Origin: an uncultured Elusimicrobiales bacterium
Lineage (GTDB): Bacteria; Elusimicrobiota; Elusimicrobia; Elusimicrobiales; Elusimicrobiaceae
Direction of reading: 5' to 3'
DNA length: 6,125 nt
NCBI GenBank assembly: GCA_944325235.1
Contig: CALUZE010000083.1
Location: 1-6,125, forward strand
The notes under the pieces were generated by a model. That model searched no databases, was not told where the DNA came from, and was given only the letters and a program-made list of their open reading frames with translations. Positions 5,372 through 6,125 of the stretch are shown one piece after another (within the stretch, counting starts at the first letter, position 1; each line of letters opens with the position of its first letter). The position numbers were made by a program, and so were the translations under genes.

Positions 5372-6125
5372 TTATTTGATCTTTTTGCCTTGTTCCAACA
5401 GCAAGGTGAAGGTCGTCATGTCCGTGATTTCTTCCGGGCCGAAGTACTGAATCGGGCCGGGGAACACGTACAGGTCTTCTTCCGCCCAAGCCGCGCGGTT
5501 TTTGAGCAGGTGCTTGAACGGTTCGCCCTTGAGTTCCACAAGTGCTTTTTTGATGACGGGTTTTTCTTTGCCTTTGCGGCGTTCAATGTTCATCATCATC
5601 GTCAGCGGGATACCGCCGCATTCCCAATCTTGGGCTTTTTTGGTCAGCTTGCGCACGGAGGACAGATAACCCGAGCATTTGTTCAGCGCCAATACGGCGG
5701 CGTTGTAGCCCAGCGCGTAGGTGTAGTTGGCATCAAACGTAGAGGGCACGCCGCAGCGGCCTTCGTAACCGAAGAAGTGGGTGATGGCGGCAAACTTGCC
5801 GTTGTACTTGCCGGCTTTTTTCATTTCGGCCAGTTTGGTGCGGATCATTTCCACCAGCAGTTTTTCGGTTTCAATCAAAGACACCTGCACGTTGCCGTGC
5901 GGATCGCGGTCCAACATCAGCTGGCTGGCGATGCCGTCGGGCAGGGATTTCATCAAATCCGCCAGTTTGGCCGGCAGTTTGGAAATGATGAACGCTTTCT
6001 TTTCCGCCACGGTGTTCATCTTGGCCAGTTCGGCTTCGTTTTCGGCCAGCGAGTCGTTGAGCGCGCTGATGAGTTCTTTCATTTCCGGGATAAATTCAAT
6101 CAAACCTTCCGGCACCAGCACGACC
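5372..6125 (-). CDS. pfp: Pyrophosphate--fructose 6-phosphate 1-phosphotransferase, C-terminal part (partial)
   Basis: This cytoplasmic glycolytic enzyme reversibly phosphorylates fructose 6-phosphate to fructose 1,6-bisphosphate using PPi instead of ATP. The visible 250 residues are the C-terminal half of the long (about 550-residue) group II PFP found in plants, spirochaetes, chlamydiae and related bacteria; the start lies beyond base 6125. The fragment opens with VVLVPEGLIEFIPEM, a conserved strand-helix of the family. It continues through GYEGRC (the substrate-binding glycine/glutamate/arginine loop) and PSTFDANYTYALGY. Then come WECGGIPLT, ERRKGKEKPVIKKALVEL, and PGPIQYFG near the end. 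The reading frame crosses the window edge intact; the GTG at 6121 is an internal valine, not a start. A strong terminator follows the TAA stop at 5372. The symbol is the generic one for the activity. Confidence 0.93.
   Translation of the reverse strand, partial: VVLVPEGLIEFIPEMKELISALNDSLAENEAELAKMNTVAEKKAFIISKLPAKLADLMKSLPDGIASQLMLDRDPHGNVQVSLIETEKLLVEMIRTKLAEMKKAGKYNGKFAAITHFFGYEGRCGVPSTFDANYTYALGYNAAVLALNKCSGYLSSVRKLTKKAQDWECGGIPLTMMMNIERRKGKEKPVIKKALVELKGEPFKHLLKNRAAWAEEDLYVFPGPIQYFGPEEITDMTTFTLLLEQGKKIK

Noticed and set aside
6119..6121. GTG as the start of the phosphofructokinase fragment
   Set aside because: The frame continues to the window edge and the surrounding residues match an internal conserved segment of the family.

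Overview
This 6.1 kb window is a compact, moderately GC-rich bacterial chromosome segment. All six recognisable genes lie on the minus strand, so they are transcribed from high to low coordinates. The most diagnostic gene is the C-terminal part of a long, plant/spirochaete/chlamydia-type pyrophosphate-dependent phosphofructokinase at the right edge. With the other genes it fits a fermentative, host-associated or anaerobic lineage such as Elusimicrobiota, with spirochaetes as an alternative. That placement is an impression from protein character, not a demonstrated assignment.

Layout in transcription order: (1) the PPi-dependent phosphofructokinase (6125 to 5372, 5' part outside the window) ends at a strong intrinsic terminator (5329-5360). 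(2) A 142-base spacer holds that terminator, a cluster of TGGGCY half-sites and a good sigma70-type promoter (TTGAGC, 17 bases, TATAAT). It also holds a palindromic leader that includes the Shine-Dalgarno of the next gene. (3) A two-gene operon follows: an unrecognised exported protein of 434 residues (5229 to 3925), overlapping by ATGA an Eco57I/TaqI-like N6-adenine DNA methyltransferase of 707 residues (3928 to 1805). No restriction nuclease is visible. (4) A 92-base spacer with an extended -10 promoter leads to a small DUF805 membrane protein (1712 to 1362), closed by an intrinsic terminator (1321-1350). (5) A probable operon follows: a membrane-anchored GDPD/FAM151-like phosphodiesterase-fold protein (1299 to 505), then 15 bases later an HD-domain hydrolase that runs off the left edge (489 to 1).

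The genes do not form one pathway: glycolysis, DNA methylation, a membrane protein and phosphoester hydrolases lie side by side in separate transcription units. The least ordinary feature is the exported protein translationally coupled to a DNA methyltransferase. The other point of interest is the arrangement of palindromes around that operon's promoter and ribosome binding site. I see no tRNA, rRNA, CRISPR array, insertion sequence or attachment site, and no gene-free stretch over 300 bases.
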